From the NCBI GenBank assembly GCA_003140705.1, contig PLKU01000480.1, positions 1 to 5,083 on the forward strand: a stretch of 5,083 bases of DNA, in the 5' to 3' direction. Origin of the DNA: Acidobacteriaceae bacterium. GTDB taxonomy: Bacteria; Acidobacteriota; Terriglobia; Terriglobales; Acidobacteriaceae. Of this stretch, positions 1 through 5,083 are shown in pieces. The notes below the pieces were generated by a model that saw only the letters and a list, made by a program, of their open reading frames with translations, had not been told where the DNA came from and made no database searches. Within the stretch, counting starts at the first letter, position 1, and each line of letters begins with the position of its first letter. Both the position numbers and the translations under genes were made by a program.

Positions 1-1752
1 CGGCAGATGGAGCGGGCGCAAAAAGAGTATTACCTGAACGAGAAAATCAAAGCCATTCAAAAAGAGTTGGGCCGCGGTGAGAAGAGCGAATTCGACGAGC
101 TGCGCAAGAAGATTGAAGCAGCAGGAATGCCGAAGGAAGTGCTCGACAAGGCTGTCCAGGAGTTGAAGAAGCTGGAGGCTATGCCGCCGATGTCGGCCGA
201 GTCCACGGTGAGCCGCAACTACATTGACTGGTTGCTGGCGGTTCCGTGGAAAAAGCGCTCCAAGGAGACTCGCTCGATTGACTATGCGGAGAAAGTGCTG
301 AACACCGACCACTACGGACTGGAGAAGATCAAGGAACGCATTCTGGAGTTTCTTGCCGTACGACAGCTGGTGAAGAATCCAAAAGGTTCAATTCTTTGTT
401 TTGCCGGGCCTCCGGGCGTGGGCAAGACTTCGCTGGGCATGTCGATTGCGAAGGCCACTGGCCGCAAGTTCGTTAGGCTCTCACTTGGTGGAGTGCGCGA
501 CGAGGCTGAGATCCGCGGACACCGGCGCACTTATATTGGCGCTCTGCCGGGGCAGATTATTCAGCACATGAAGCGTGCGGGGACCAAGAACCCCGTCTTC
601 CTGCTGGACGAAGTGGACAAGATGGCTTCGGATTTCAGGGGCGACCCGGCTTCGGCACTTTTGGAGGTGCTGGACCCGGAGCAGAATACTGCTTTCCAGG
701 ACCACTATCTCGACGTGGACTACGACTTGTCGCAGGTGCTGTTTGTGGCGACGGCCAACGTGATGCACACGATTCCGGCCGCATTACAAGACCGCATGGA
801 AGTTTTGCGCCTGCAGGGTTACACGGAGCAGGAGAAGCTGGAGATTGCGCGGCAGTACCTGGTGAAGAAGCAGCGGGCGCAGACCGGACTGAGCGAGAAG
901 AACATTGCCTTTACCGATGATGCGATTTTGGAGATCATTCGCTACTACACACGCGAGGCGGGGGTCCGCAATCTGGAGCGCGAGATTGGTAATGTGTGCC
1001 GCAAGGTGGCGCGCAAGGTGGTGAAGGTGGGCGCCAAGCACAAAGAAGAGCTGACGGCTGCCAACATCAACGAGTTCTTGGGAGTGGCGCGGTACCGCGA
1101 ATCAGAGGTGCATGATAAGAGCGAAGTTGGTCTGGTTACCGGCCTGGCATGGACGGAAGTGGGCGGCAGCATCCTGACAACGGAAGTCCAAGTGCTGGAC
1201 GGCAAGGGCAAGCTGACCATCACGGGCCAACTTGGCGACGTAATGCAGGAGTCGGCACAGGCGGCATTGAGCTACATTCGCGGCAAGGCGCAGGTGTTGG
1301 GGTTGACGCGCGAGTTCTATCGCAACGTAGACGTCCACCTGCACGTCCCCGAGGGAGCGATTCCCAAGGACGGACCTTCGGCAGGCATCACGATGGCGAC
1401 GGCACTGGCGAGTGCGCTGGCCAAGATTCCTGTGCGGCGTGACATCGCGATGACGGGAGAGATTACGCTGCGCGGGAAGGTACTGGCGATTGGCGGATTG
1501 AAGGAGAAGCTGCTGGCCGCGCTACGGGCCGGCATTTTTGAAATCATCCTGCCGCGCGCCAACGAGAAAGACATTGCCGAGATGCCGGATAACATCAAGA
1601 AGGCGATGAAGCTGCACTTTGTGGACCAGATGGATGAAGTGCTGGCGCTGGCGCTGGAAAGCCCGCTGCCAACGGTGCTCCCATCTGAGGGCGATGTGCT
1701 GGCGGCTGTGCCGACGACGGAGATGACAGGCAACCTGCCGGCTCCGCAGTAA
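1..1752 (+). CDS. lon: ATP-dependent serine protease Lon (5'-truncated by window edge)
   Basis: Cytoplasmic AAA+ protease that unfolds and degrades misfolded and regulatory proteins. The frame is open from base 1 (Arg-Gln before the first Met at 7), so this is the C-terminal part: 583 codons are visible, and roughly 230 N-terminal residues of a typical ~800-residue Lon are missing. Numbering from the Met at 7, the start is the coiled-coil segment with REYYLNE-like [15 protein letters not shown]. Next come Walker A GPPGVGKT (134-141), Walker B FLLDEVDK (198-205), sensor-1 Asn in ATAN (248-251) and sensor-2 GVRNLERE (319-326). The protease domain has the catalytic Ser in DGPSAG (S458) and the catalytic Lys in [10 protein letters not shown] (K501). 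The 43-residue Ser-Lys spacing equals that of E. coli Lon (S679/K722). All key residues are present, so the enzyme should be active. The last ~30 residues form a Pro/Thr-rich, probably disordered tail. The TAA stop is 66 bp before the next gene. Confidence 0.97.
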   Translation, partial: RQMERAQKEYYLNEKIKAIQKELGRGEKSEFDELRKKIEAAGMPKEVLDKAVQELKKLEAMPPMSAESTVSRNYIDWLLAVPWKKRSKETRSIDYAEKVLNTDHYGLEKIKERILEFLAVRQLVKNPKGSILCFAGPPGVGKTSLGMSIAKATGRKFVRLSLGGVRDEAEIRGHRRTYIGALPGQIIQHMKRAGTKNPVFLLDEVDKMASDFRGDPASALLEVLDPEQNTAFQDHYLDVDYDLSQVLFVATANVMHTIPAALQDRMEVLRLQGYTEQEKLEIARQYLVKKQRAQTGLSEKNIAFTDDAILEIIRYYTREAGVRNLEREIGNVCRKVARKVVKVGAKHKEELTAANINEFLGVARYRESEVHDKSEVGLVTGLAWTEVGGSILTTEVQVLDGKGKLTITGQLGDVMQESAQAALSYIRGKAQVLGLTREFYRNVDVHLHVPEGAIPKDGPSAGITMATALASALAKIPVRRDIAMTGEITLRGKVLAIGGLKEKLLAALRAGIFEIILPRANEKDIAEMPDNIKKAMKLHFVDQMDEVLALALESPLPTVLPSEGDVLAAVPTTEMTGNLPAPQ

Positions 1753-1818
1753 TGCCCATTCAGGACTGCGCCCATCAATTCCCGCCGAAAGATCTGCTCC
1801 CAGGCCGGAACTCATATT

Positions 1819-2202
1819 ATGTATCGCGCATTGACAGAAGTTACGATCACTGTGCACCTGGCGTTCATCGTATTTGTCATTGCGGGTGGCATTGTGGCGA
1901 GGCGACGATGGTGGCTGACGATCATCCATTTGGCGGCTTTATCGTGGGCGGTTTTTGCGGAGTTGTCTCCGGGAATCGTTTGCCCGTTAACCGCTGTGGA
2001 GAACTTCTTTGCCGGTCGCGCCGGCATCACCAGTTATAGCGGAGACTTTGTTGTGCATTATCTTGTGCCACTCATCTATCAAGAAGGGCTCCCACTCAAT
2101 TGGCAGTACGTTTTGACAGTGTTGGTGATTGCCTTCAATGCTTCCATCTACGCTTCGCTTCTGTGGAAGAGAAAGGGCCGCCACGCGAGCAAACTTGTAT
2201 GA
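1819..2202 (+). CDS. DUF2784 family small membrane protein
   Basis: A 127-residue inner-membrane protein of unknown function. It matches the DUF2784 pattern as I know it: an N-terminal helix (about 9-28), a second helix (about 31-50) ending in an Ala-Glu-Leu turn, the family signature CPLTAVENFF (55-64), then AGxxxYSGDFVVHYLVPLIY (68-87), and a last helix (about 96-116) followed by a basic Lys/Arg tail that should be cytoplasmic. The length is normal for the family. The ATG at 1819 is preceded only by a weak GGA about 9 bases upstream, so initiation may be inefficient or coupled to lon, whose stop is 66 bp away on the same strand. No catalytic residues can be named, although the Cys and Glu of the signature are the obvious conserved polar positions. 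Family assignment is confident; function is unknown. Confidence 0.88.
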   Translation: MYRALTEVTITVHLAFIVFVIAGGIVARRRWWLTIIHLAALSWAVFAELSPGIVCPLTAVENFFAGRAGITSYSGDFVVHYLVPLIYQEGLPLNWQYVLTVLVIAFNASIYASLLWKRKGRHASKLV

Positions 2203-2204
2203 GA

Positions 2205-2227
2205 ATGCGGGCTGGTCGATCCCGCGT
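2205..2227 (+). terminator. Possible weak terminator or 3' hairpin after the DUF2784 gene
   Basis: An inverted repeat begins 2 bases after the TGA stop at 2200-2202. ATGCGGG (2205-2211) pairs with CCCGCGT (2221-2227), giving seven pairs including one T-G wobble and a 9-base loop. The following bases, GCGTTGATTGT, are only moderately T-rich, so a strong intrinsic terminator is not assured. It could instead be a 3'-end stabilising hairpin or cause partial termination before engB. Confidence 0.35.
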
Positions 2228-2347
2228 GCGTTGATTGTAGCGAGCTTCCTACGTTTCATCGGTCGCTGCTGTATCCTCAAATATAGATAGCTCCGCCCGT
2301 GTGCCCGCTGACTTGCTCACCTGCCGACTCGCTATCCCTACTTCCCT

Positions 2348-2941
2348 ATGCGCTATACGACACAATTCCTTTTATCAGCGATGGCGGCGGAGCAGTTCCC
2401 TGCACCGGACGTGGCGGAGATTGCTTTTTTGGGGCGCTCCAATGTGGGCAAGTCGAGCCTCTTGAACGCGTTGGTGGGCGAGAAGGCTGCGAAGGTGTCG
2501 CAAACGCCGGGACGGACGCGAGCCATCAACTTCTTTGCGCTTCTGGACCAGAGCCAGCGCAGGAAGATGATGTTTGCCGACCTGCCGGGATATGGGTACG
2601 CGAAGATTTCCAAGTCGATTTCGGCGGGGTGGCCGGCGTTTATCGAGCCTTACCTCGCCATTCGCTCGACGTTGCACCTGTGTGTATGCCTTGTCGACTC
2701 GAACGTGCCAGCGCAAGAGAGCGACCGCCGGCTGATCGACTGGCTGAGGGCCGCAGGGCGCGGCTTTACGGTGGTGGCTACCAAGATCGACCGGCTCAGC
2801 GGCAACGAACGCACGCGTAACCTGCTGGCGCTGAAGAAGGGCCTCGAACTGGACGAAGTGCTGCCCGTCTCTGCCAAAGCCGGCTATGGAATAAAGGAAT
2901 TGTGGGCACGCATTGAGGCCGCCGGCACTGCGCAGGTTTGA
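2348..2941 (+). CDS. engB: Ribosome biogenesis GTP-binding protein EngB/YsxC/YihA
   Basis: Small Ras-like GTPase of the TrmE-Era-EngA-EngB-Septin group, known to act in late assembly of the large ribosomal subunit and essential in several bacteria. All G motifs are in order: G1 GRSNVGKS (29-36), the G2 switch region TPGRTRAINFF (53-63) with its conserved Thr, G3 DLPGYGYA (78-85), G4 TKID (145-148) and G5 SAKAGYG (175-181). At 197 residues it is normal for the family. The ATG at 2348 gives the usual short leader (FLLSA, then EIAFLGRSN) and is the only sensible upstream start, since the preceding in-frame codons offer no alternative. There is no recognisable Shine-Dalgarno before it; the bases are pyrimidine-rich. 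It follows lon and the DUF2784 gene on the same strand, and lon-engB adjacency is also known in Bacillus. Its TGA stop is 2 bp from the stop of the opposing gene. Confidence 0.97.
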   Translation: MRYTTQFLLSAMAAEQFPAPDVAEIAFLGRSNVGKSSLLNALVGEKAAKVSQTPGRTRAINFFALLDQSQRRKMMFADLPGYGYAKISKSISAGWPAFIEPYLAIRSTLHLCVCLVDSNVPAQESDRRLIDWLRAAGRGFTVVATKIDRLSGNERTRNLLALKKGLELDEVLPVSAKAGYGIKELWARIEAAGTAQV

Positions 2942-2973
2942 CGTCAGGCGGAACCTTCAGGGACAGCCGGCGG
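2919..2973. repeat. Imperfect inverted repeat spanning two convergent stop codons
   Basis: CCGCCGGC (2919-2926) is the exact reverse complement of GCCGGCGG (2966-2973). Nested inside are CTG (2928-2930) with CAG (2958-2960) and AGGTT (2934-2938) with AACCT (2952-2956). The apical part contains the perfect palindrome TGACGTCA (2939-2946), which holds the TGA of engB and the TGA of the opposing gene. In RNA from either strand this could fold into a long imperfect hairpin, so a bidirectional terminator or 3'-end stabiliser is possible. The plus-strand exit AATTAAAT is mildly T-rich; the minus-strand exit is not. Both arms lie in coding sequence, so part of the pairing may be coincidence. Confidence 0.45.
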
Positions 2974-3768
2974 AATTAAATGGGGGATAAAGTCTTCGTC
3001 GTTGTGGCGATAATCGAATCGCACTTGCACGCTGATCTCGCGGTGCGTGACCGCTCGTTGTGCGCGAGCAACGAACTCCTTCGCGATGTCCGGGTCGCAG
3101 TGGAGAATCCTGAAGCCCTGCGCGAGACGGCCCAGGTAACGCGGAGACAGACGGAGCCAACGTGCGCCAGCCGAAGAGTTGCGGGCCGGATCTCGGCCGA
3201 GGCAATCGAGGACAATGGCGTCCAATACCGGCATGGATGTTGCGGGCGAGCCGGCCACTTGCCATGTAAGGAGCGCCTGACTTGCTTCCTCGGAAACAAG
3301 CTTGATTGTGTGCGCACCATTCGCAAACGAAATTGAAGACACTGAAGCGCCGGGGAGCCCTGAAGCAATCAGATCGGGGAGCAGGCCCCTGTCGTGCATT
3401 TCGCGCTCGACGACTTCAGGGGGAGCAGCCACGCAGACTGCGACTGTCTCGCGCTTGCGAACCTGGTTCTTGAGGATGCGGAGCGCCTCGCTCAGCGATG
3501 TGACAAGAAAATCGATCACACCGTCTTTGACCGCTTGCTTTTGCCGGGCTTGATCGGCTGAGACGGCCAATGACGCTGCGCCGGCGATGTTGGCTGCGAT
3601 CAGAAGAGCACGGCCGGTGGCATTGAGGTCCCCCGCATAGATGAGCTTGCCGCCGAGGCCATGTTCAGAATCAAGGGCGGAGTTTGCGACTGCCATGAGG
3701 CTCGCGTAGAGGCGTTCAACCTGGAGGATGAAGTCGAGAACAGATGGTTCGATTGGATCAAGCGCCAC
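2944..3768 (-). CDS. Urocanase-core-like protein of unknown function
   Basis: A 274-residue soluble protein without a signal peptide or membrane helix. Residues ~20-135 can be laid almost without gaps on the central Rossmann part of urocanate hydratase (HutU) as I remember it: LYASLMAVANSAL, then GGKLIYAGDLNATGRALLIA against the urocanase GK-x-AGLGGMGGAQPLA segment, then AGAASLAVSADQAR, DFLVTSLSEALRI and VEREMHDRGLLPDLI. The NAD-binding glycine pattern is replaced by GDLNATGRA (46-54). The urocanase segment DQTSAHDPL that should follow is absent (here ASGLPGASVSS), and the protein is about half the ~550 residues of HutU, so urocanase activity is unlikely. The C-terminal half (~140-274) is not recognised. 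The GTG start at 3768 is chosen because GGAGAG lies 8 bases upstream. No hut genes are nearby. It is convergent with engB and lies 113 bp after the exported-protein gene on the same strand. The gene is well supported; the homology is an inference. Confidence 0.82.
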   Translation of the reverse strand: MALDPIEPSVLDFILQVERLYASLMAVANSALDSEHGLGGKLIYAGDLNATGRALLIAANIAGAASLAVSADQARQKQAVKDGVIDFLVTSLSEALRILKNQVRKRETVAVCVAAPPEVVEREMHDRGLLPDLIASGLPGASVSSISFANGAHTIKLVSEEASQALLTWQVAGSPATSMPVLDAIVLDCLGRDPARNSSAGARWLRLSPRYLGRLAQGFRILHCDPDIAKEFVARAQRAVTHREISVQVRFDYRHNDEDFIPHLIPPAVPEGSA

Positions 3769-3776
3769 GGGAGGAT

Positions 3777-3782
3777 CTCTCC
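3777..3782 (-). promoter_or_regulatory. Ribosome binding site deciding the GTG start at 3768
   Basis: GGAGAG on the minus strand ends 8 bases before the GTG at 3766-3768. It supports GTG as the start of the 274-residue protein over the internal Met at residue 25. The bases GGAG, five loop bases and CTCC could form a small hairpin that hides this site, but a 4-bp stem is weak. Confidence 0.6.
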
Positions 3783-3829
3783 GCGATCCATTTTAAGGGT
3801 TCCAGCTCTGGTGGGTGCCGGGCTGCGGT

Positions 3830-3843
3830 GCGACTCAGGTCGC
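3830..3843. repeat. Short perfect hairpin in the 113-bp intergenic gap
   Basis: GCGAC (3830-3834) and GTCGC (3839-3843) form a perfect 5-bp stem around TCAG. It lies between the exported-protein stop (3882) and the next start (3768). No T-run follows on the minus strand, so it is not a classical terminator. The short stem could be chance. Confidence 0.25.
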
Positions 3844-3881
3844 GGCCTCAGGAAACAACCGGTGATTTTGTGAGCTGAGCC

Positions 3882-4382
3882 CTAATCCTGGAATTGCTCT
3901 TTCACATTCAACTTTCTCACAAAGAAAACAAACTCGCCGGGTTGGGCGACGACCTGCAGCTTATCGGGAACCTTTTTGCCAACACATGCATTCGGCGCAA
4001 CAACGCCCGACGTGAGGATGCCGGAAATCTTGTACCAATGGTCAAGACCGGCAGCATGAGCCGATGTCCCCACGTCTTTATTCGCATCGCAGTTGACGTA
4101 CACCTGTGTTGTGTCCTCATAGGTGGCGTGAATCGACAGGACGTCAGCGCTAGCGGGCACAGTCAACTTGCCTGTCCCGTCTTCATTCTTGACCACCCAA
4201 TTACCATGAACTGTCTCCTGGTGATCGATGCGCACGAGGAACTGAGATGTGGCAATGAGATTCCCGGATTTGCTATCGAGCATTCGGACGGTAATGGTCT
4301 TTTGAGATTGCGCAAACAAAGAGCCGCACAACGCAGCCATGCACAATACCAGGTAGAACCCATGTTTCAACTTTCCAATCAT
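3882..4382 (-). CDS. Small exported protein, conserved acidobacterial type, unknown function
   Basis: A 166-residue protein with a clear Sec signal peptide: basic MIGKLKHG, hydrophobic core FYLVLCMAALCGSLF, and a probable cleavage after Ala24 (SLFA|QSQ). There is no lipobox, so a soluble periplasmic or secreted product is expected. The mature part opens with KTITVRMLDSKSGNLI (28-43) and contains GTGKLTVP (69-76) and ISGILTSGVVAP (119-130), ending near PGEFVFFVRKLNV (148-160). Alternating hydrophobic and polar residues suggest a small beta-sandwich, perhaps transthyretin/carboxypeptidase-regulatory-like; this is inference. The mature part has two cysteines, C98 and C133, which could form a disulfide. 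I recall similar 'VRMLDxKxG...PGEFVFFVRK' proteins in Acidobacteria, all unassigned. The ATG at 4382 is preferred over a GTG at 4418, because AGAGG lies 5 bases before it, the signal peptide then starts properly, and the GTG would overlap the preceding gene's stop. It sits 29 bp after the pseudopilin gene. Confidence 0.82.
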   Translation of the reverse strand: MIGKLKHGFYLVLCMAALCGSLFAQSQKTITVRMLDSKSGNLIATSQFLVRIDHQETVHGNWVVKNEDGTGKLTVPASADVLSIHATYEDTTQVYVNCDANKDVGTSAHAAGLDHWYKISGILTSGVVAPNACVGKKVPDKLQVVAQPGEFVFFVRKLNVKEQFQD

Positions 4383-4387
4383 GATGG

Positions 4388-4392
4388 CCTCT
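4388..4392 (-). promoter_or_regulatory. Ribosome binding site deciding the ATG start at 4382
   Basis: AGAGG on the minus strand is separated from the ATG (4380-4382) by 5 bases. It favours the 166-residue product over a 178-residue version starting at the GTG at 4418. Confidence 0.6.
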
Positions 4393-4411
4393 GAGGTTGC
4401 CGGCACTGCGT

Positions 4412-4813
4412 TTACCACGTGGAATACGGTTGACCGTCGGACCCAGTTTCAGTTGAGCCGGAGTGGATGTCGTCGATGCCGGGGTCGGTCTGATCCAGCG
4501 AGTACAGCGAGTCGCTTGAATCGGTGACCCAGGTTGTGTTGCTGTGCGTCATGGGGTCTTCAGGAATCTTTTTCAGGTAGCCTTCCTGGGTAAGGTCTTC
4601 GAGAGTCTGCGGCGCCTTCTGCTTGTCCATGGTATAGGAATCGATTGCGCCTCGGAGAACGAAGAGGTCTTCCTTGAGAGCGGCTTCGTTGGCATGCTTG
4701 ACGGCGGTGACATAACTGGGCACGGCCACCACGGCCAGAATTCCGATGATCGCCATGACGATCATCAGCTCGATCAGCGTAAAGCCCGCGTTCTGTTTGC
4801 CTCTGATGCTCAC
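4412..4813 (-). CDS. GspG-like type II secretion / type IV pilin-like protein (prepilin)
   Basis: A 133-residue pilin-like protein. Its leader, MSIRGKQNAG (1-10), is followed by FTLIELMIVMAIIGILAVVA, the class III prepilin signal. The prepilin peptidase (GspO/PilD type) would cut between G10 and F11 and methylate F11; E15 is the conserved Glu5 of the mature protein. The hydrophobic helix (11-31) anchors the subunit and packs into the pseudopilus. The globular part resembles GspG: ALKEDLFVLRGAIDSYTMDK (45-64), then YLKKIPEDPMTHSNTTW (79-95). The C-terminal loop is Asp/Ser/Gly-rich (98-128), where GspG binds calcium, and the end is DGQPYSTW. Its end and IP-DPMT motif match the partial gene just upstream, so the two are tandem paralogues. 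The start is GTG (4811-4813) with AGAGGGG 3 bases before it. The leader length confirms the start. A type IV pilin minor subunit is the main alternative. Confidence 0.92.
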   Translation of the reverse strand: MSIRGKQNAGFTLIELMIVMAIIGILAVVAVPSYVTAVKHANEAALKEDLFVLRGAIDSYTMDKQKAPQTLEDLTQEGYLKKIPEDPMTHSNTTWVTDSSDSLYSLDQTDPGIDDIHSGSTETGSDGQPYSTW

Positions 4814-4816
4814 AAG

Positions 4817-4823
4817 CCCCTCT
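4817..4823 (-). promoter_or_regulatory. Strong ribosome binding site for the GTG-started pseudopilin
   Basis: AGAGGGG on the minus strand ends 3 bases before the GTG start (4811-4813). It fills most of the 19-bp gap between the two pilin-like genes, so translation of the second gene may be coupled to the first. Confidence 0.6.
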
Positions 4824-4832
4824 TGTTGACCC

Positions 4833-5083
4833 CTACCAGGTGGAATACTTGGTGCCGTCCAGGGCTGTTCCCGTGGACTTCGAATAGACGTCGAAAACGC
4901 TTTGCCCGCCGTACGAGTCCGAGCCCGGTTCGTCCTGCATGGAGTGCAACCCCCATTCGGCTTTGCCGGTCATAGGATCGATTGGAATCTTGCGCAGGAA
5001 CTTGAGCTTCTTGCCCTGCACATCCACACCGTTGACCAGCGTCTCCAGGTCGGGCGGATAGTTCTGGCTGTCCACCTTGGTCT
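4833..5083 (-). CDS. GspG-like pseudopilin, C-terminal part (5' end beyond window)
   Basis: The frame is open through the right edge, so the prepilin leader and N-terminal helix lie outside; 83 codons and a TAG stop are visible. A GTG at 5075 inside this frame is an internal Val, not a start. Visible motifs are SQNYPPDLETLVNG, resembling the GspG 'YP...L..L' stretch, then LRKIPIDPMTGKAEWGL, the pseudopilin P-DPW/PMTG turn, and a Gly/Ser/Asp-rich loop followed by FDVYSKSTGTALDGTKYSTW. GspG is the major pseudopilin of the type II secretion system, forming the periplasmic piston. The final DGxxYSTW matches the next gene's DGQPYSTW, and both share IP-DPMT, so they arose by duplication. The genes are 19 bp apart and presumably share a transcript that begins outside the window. 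An assembly factor or minor type IV pilin is possible; without the N-terminus this cannot be settled. Confidence 0.87.
   Translation of the reverse strand, partial: TKVDSQNYPPDLETLVNGVDVQGKKLKFLRKIPIDPMTGKAEWGLHSMQDEPGSDSYGGQSVFDVYSKSTGTALDGTKYSTW

Noticed and set aside
1317..1778. 153-residue minus-strand frame over the end of lon
   Set aside because: It covers the Lon protease catalytic region antisense. It is Ser/Ala-rich, with no domain and no plausible start context.
2231..2259. TTGATT and TTTCAT, 17 bp apart, as an engB promoter
   Set aside because: The -10 matches the consensus at only 4 of 6 positions. A match this weak is expected by chance in 145 bp.
2299..2820. 173-residue open frame on the plus strand
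   Set aside because: It lies in another frame over engB, which has all GTPase motifs. Its composition (Arg/Gly/Ala/Cys-rich, no domain) is that of a shadow frame.
3790..3795. TAAAAT on the minus strand as a -10 box for the 274-residue gene
   Set aside because: There is no -35-like hexamer at 16-18 bp, and the transcription start would fall on the ribosome binding site.
3894..4394. 166-residue open frame on the plus strand opposite the exported protein
   Set aside because: The minus-strand reading has a signal peptide, ribosome binding site and recognisable pattern. The plus-strand one has none of these.
4833..5075. Complete 80-residue protein starting at the GTG at 5075
   Set aside because: The frame stays open to the window edge and the content is the C-terminal part of a pseudopilin, so this is a truncated gene and not a short one.

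Overview
The window looks like a chromosomal housekeeping region from a moderately GC-rich bacterium, most likely Acidobacteriota (Terriglobia / subdivision 1). The assignment is inferred from family resemblance recalled from memory: the short secreted protein and the two short pseudopilin-like proteins ending in YSTW match types common there. No rRNA or other taxonomic marker is present. I see no mobile element, CRISPR array, tRNA or rRNA.

Left half, plus strand (1-2941): the C-terminal ~583 codons of ATP-dependent protease Lon, with the AAA+ module and Ser/Lys protease domain intact and the N-terminal substrate-binding domain outside the window. After 66 bp comes a small DUF2784-type membrane protein, then a 145-bp spacer that begins with a hairpin, then the complete ribosome-biogenesis GTPase EngB (YsxC/YihA). 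Lon next to EngB is a known neighbourhood (for example lonA-ysxC in Bacillus); here the DUF2784 gene sits between them.

Right half, minus strand (2944-5083), read from right to left: the 3' part of a GspG-like pseudopilin, a second complete GspG-like pseudopilin 19 bp later, a small exported protein 29 bp later, and after 113 bp a 274-residue protein. That last protein resembles the central NAD-binding core of urocanase but lacks its glycine-rich loop and active-site segments. The first three genes are spaced like an operon whose promoter lies beyond the right edge.

The two halves converge at 2941/2944 with only 2 bp between stop codons. Both stops lie in the 8-bp palindrome TGACGTCA, at the tip of a larger imperfect inverted repeat (2919-2973). 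The observations most worth a second look are the degenerate urocanase-like protein, this convergent 3' junction, and the tandem pseudopilins followed by a small exported protein. I found no convincing new multi-gene system.
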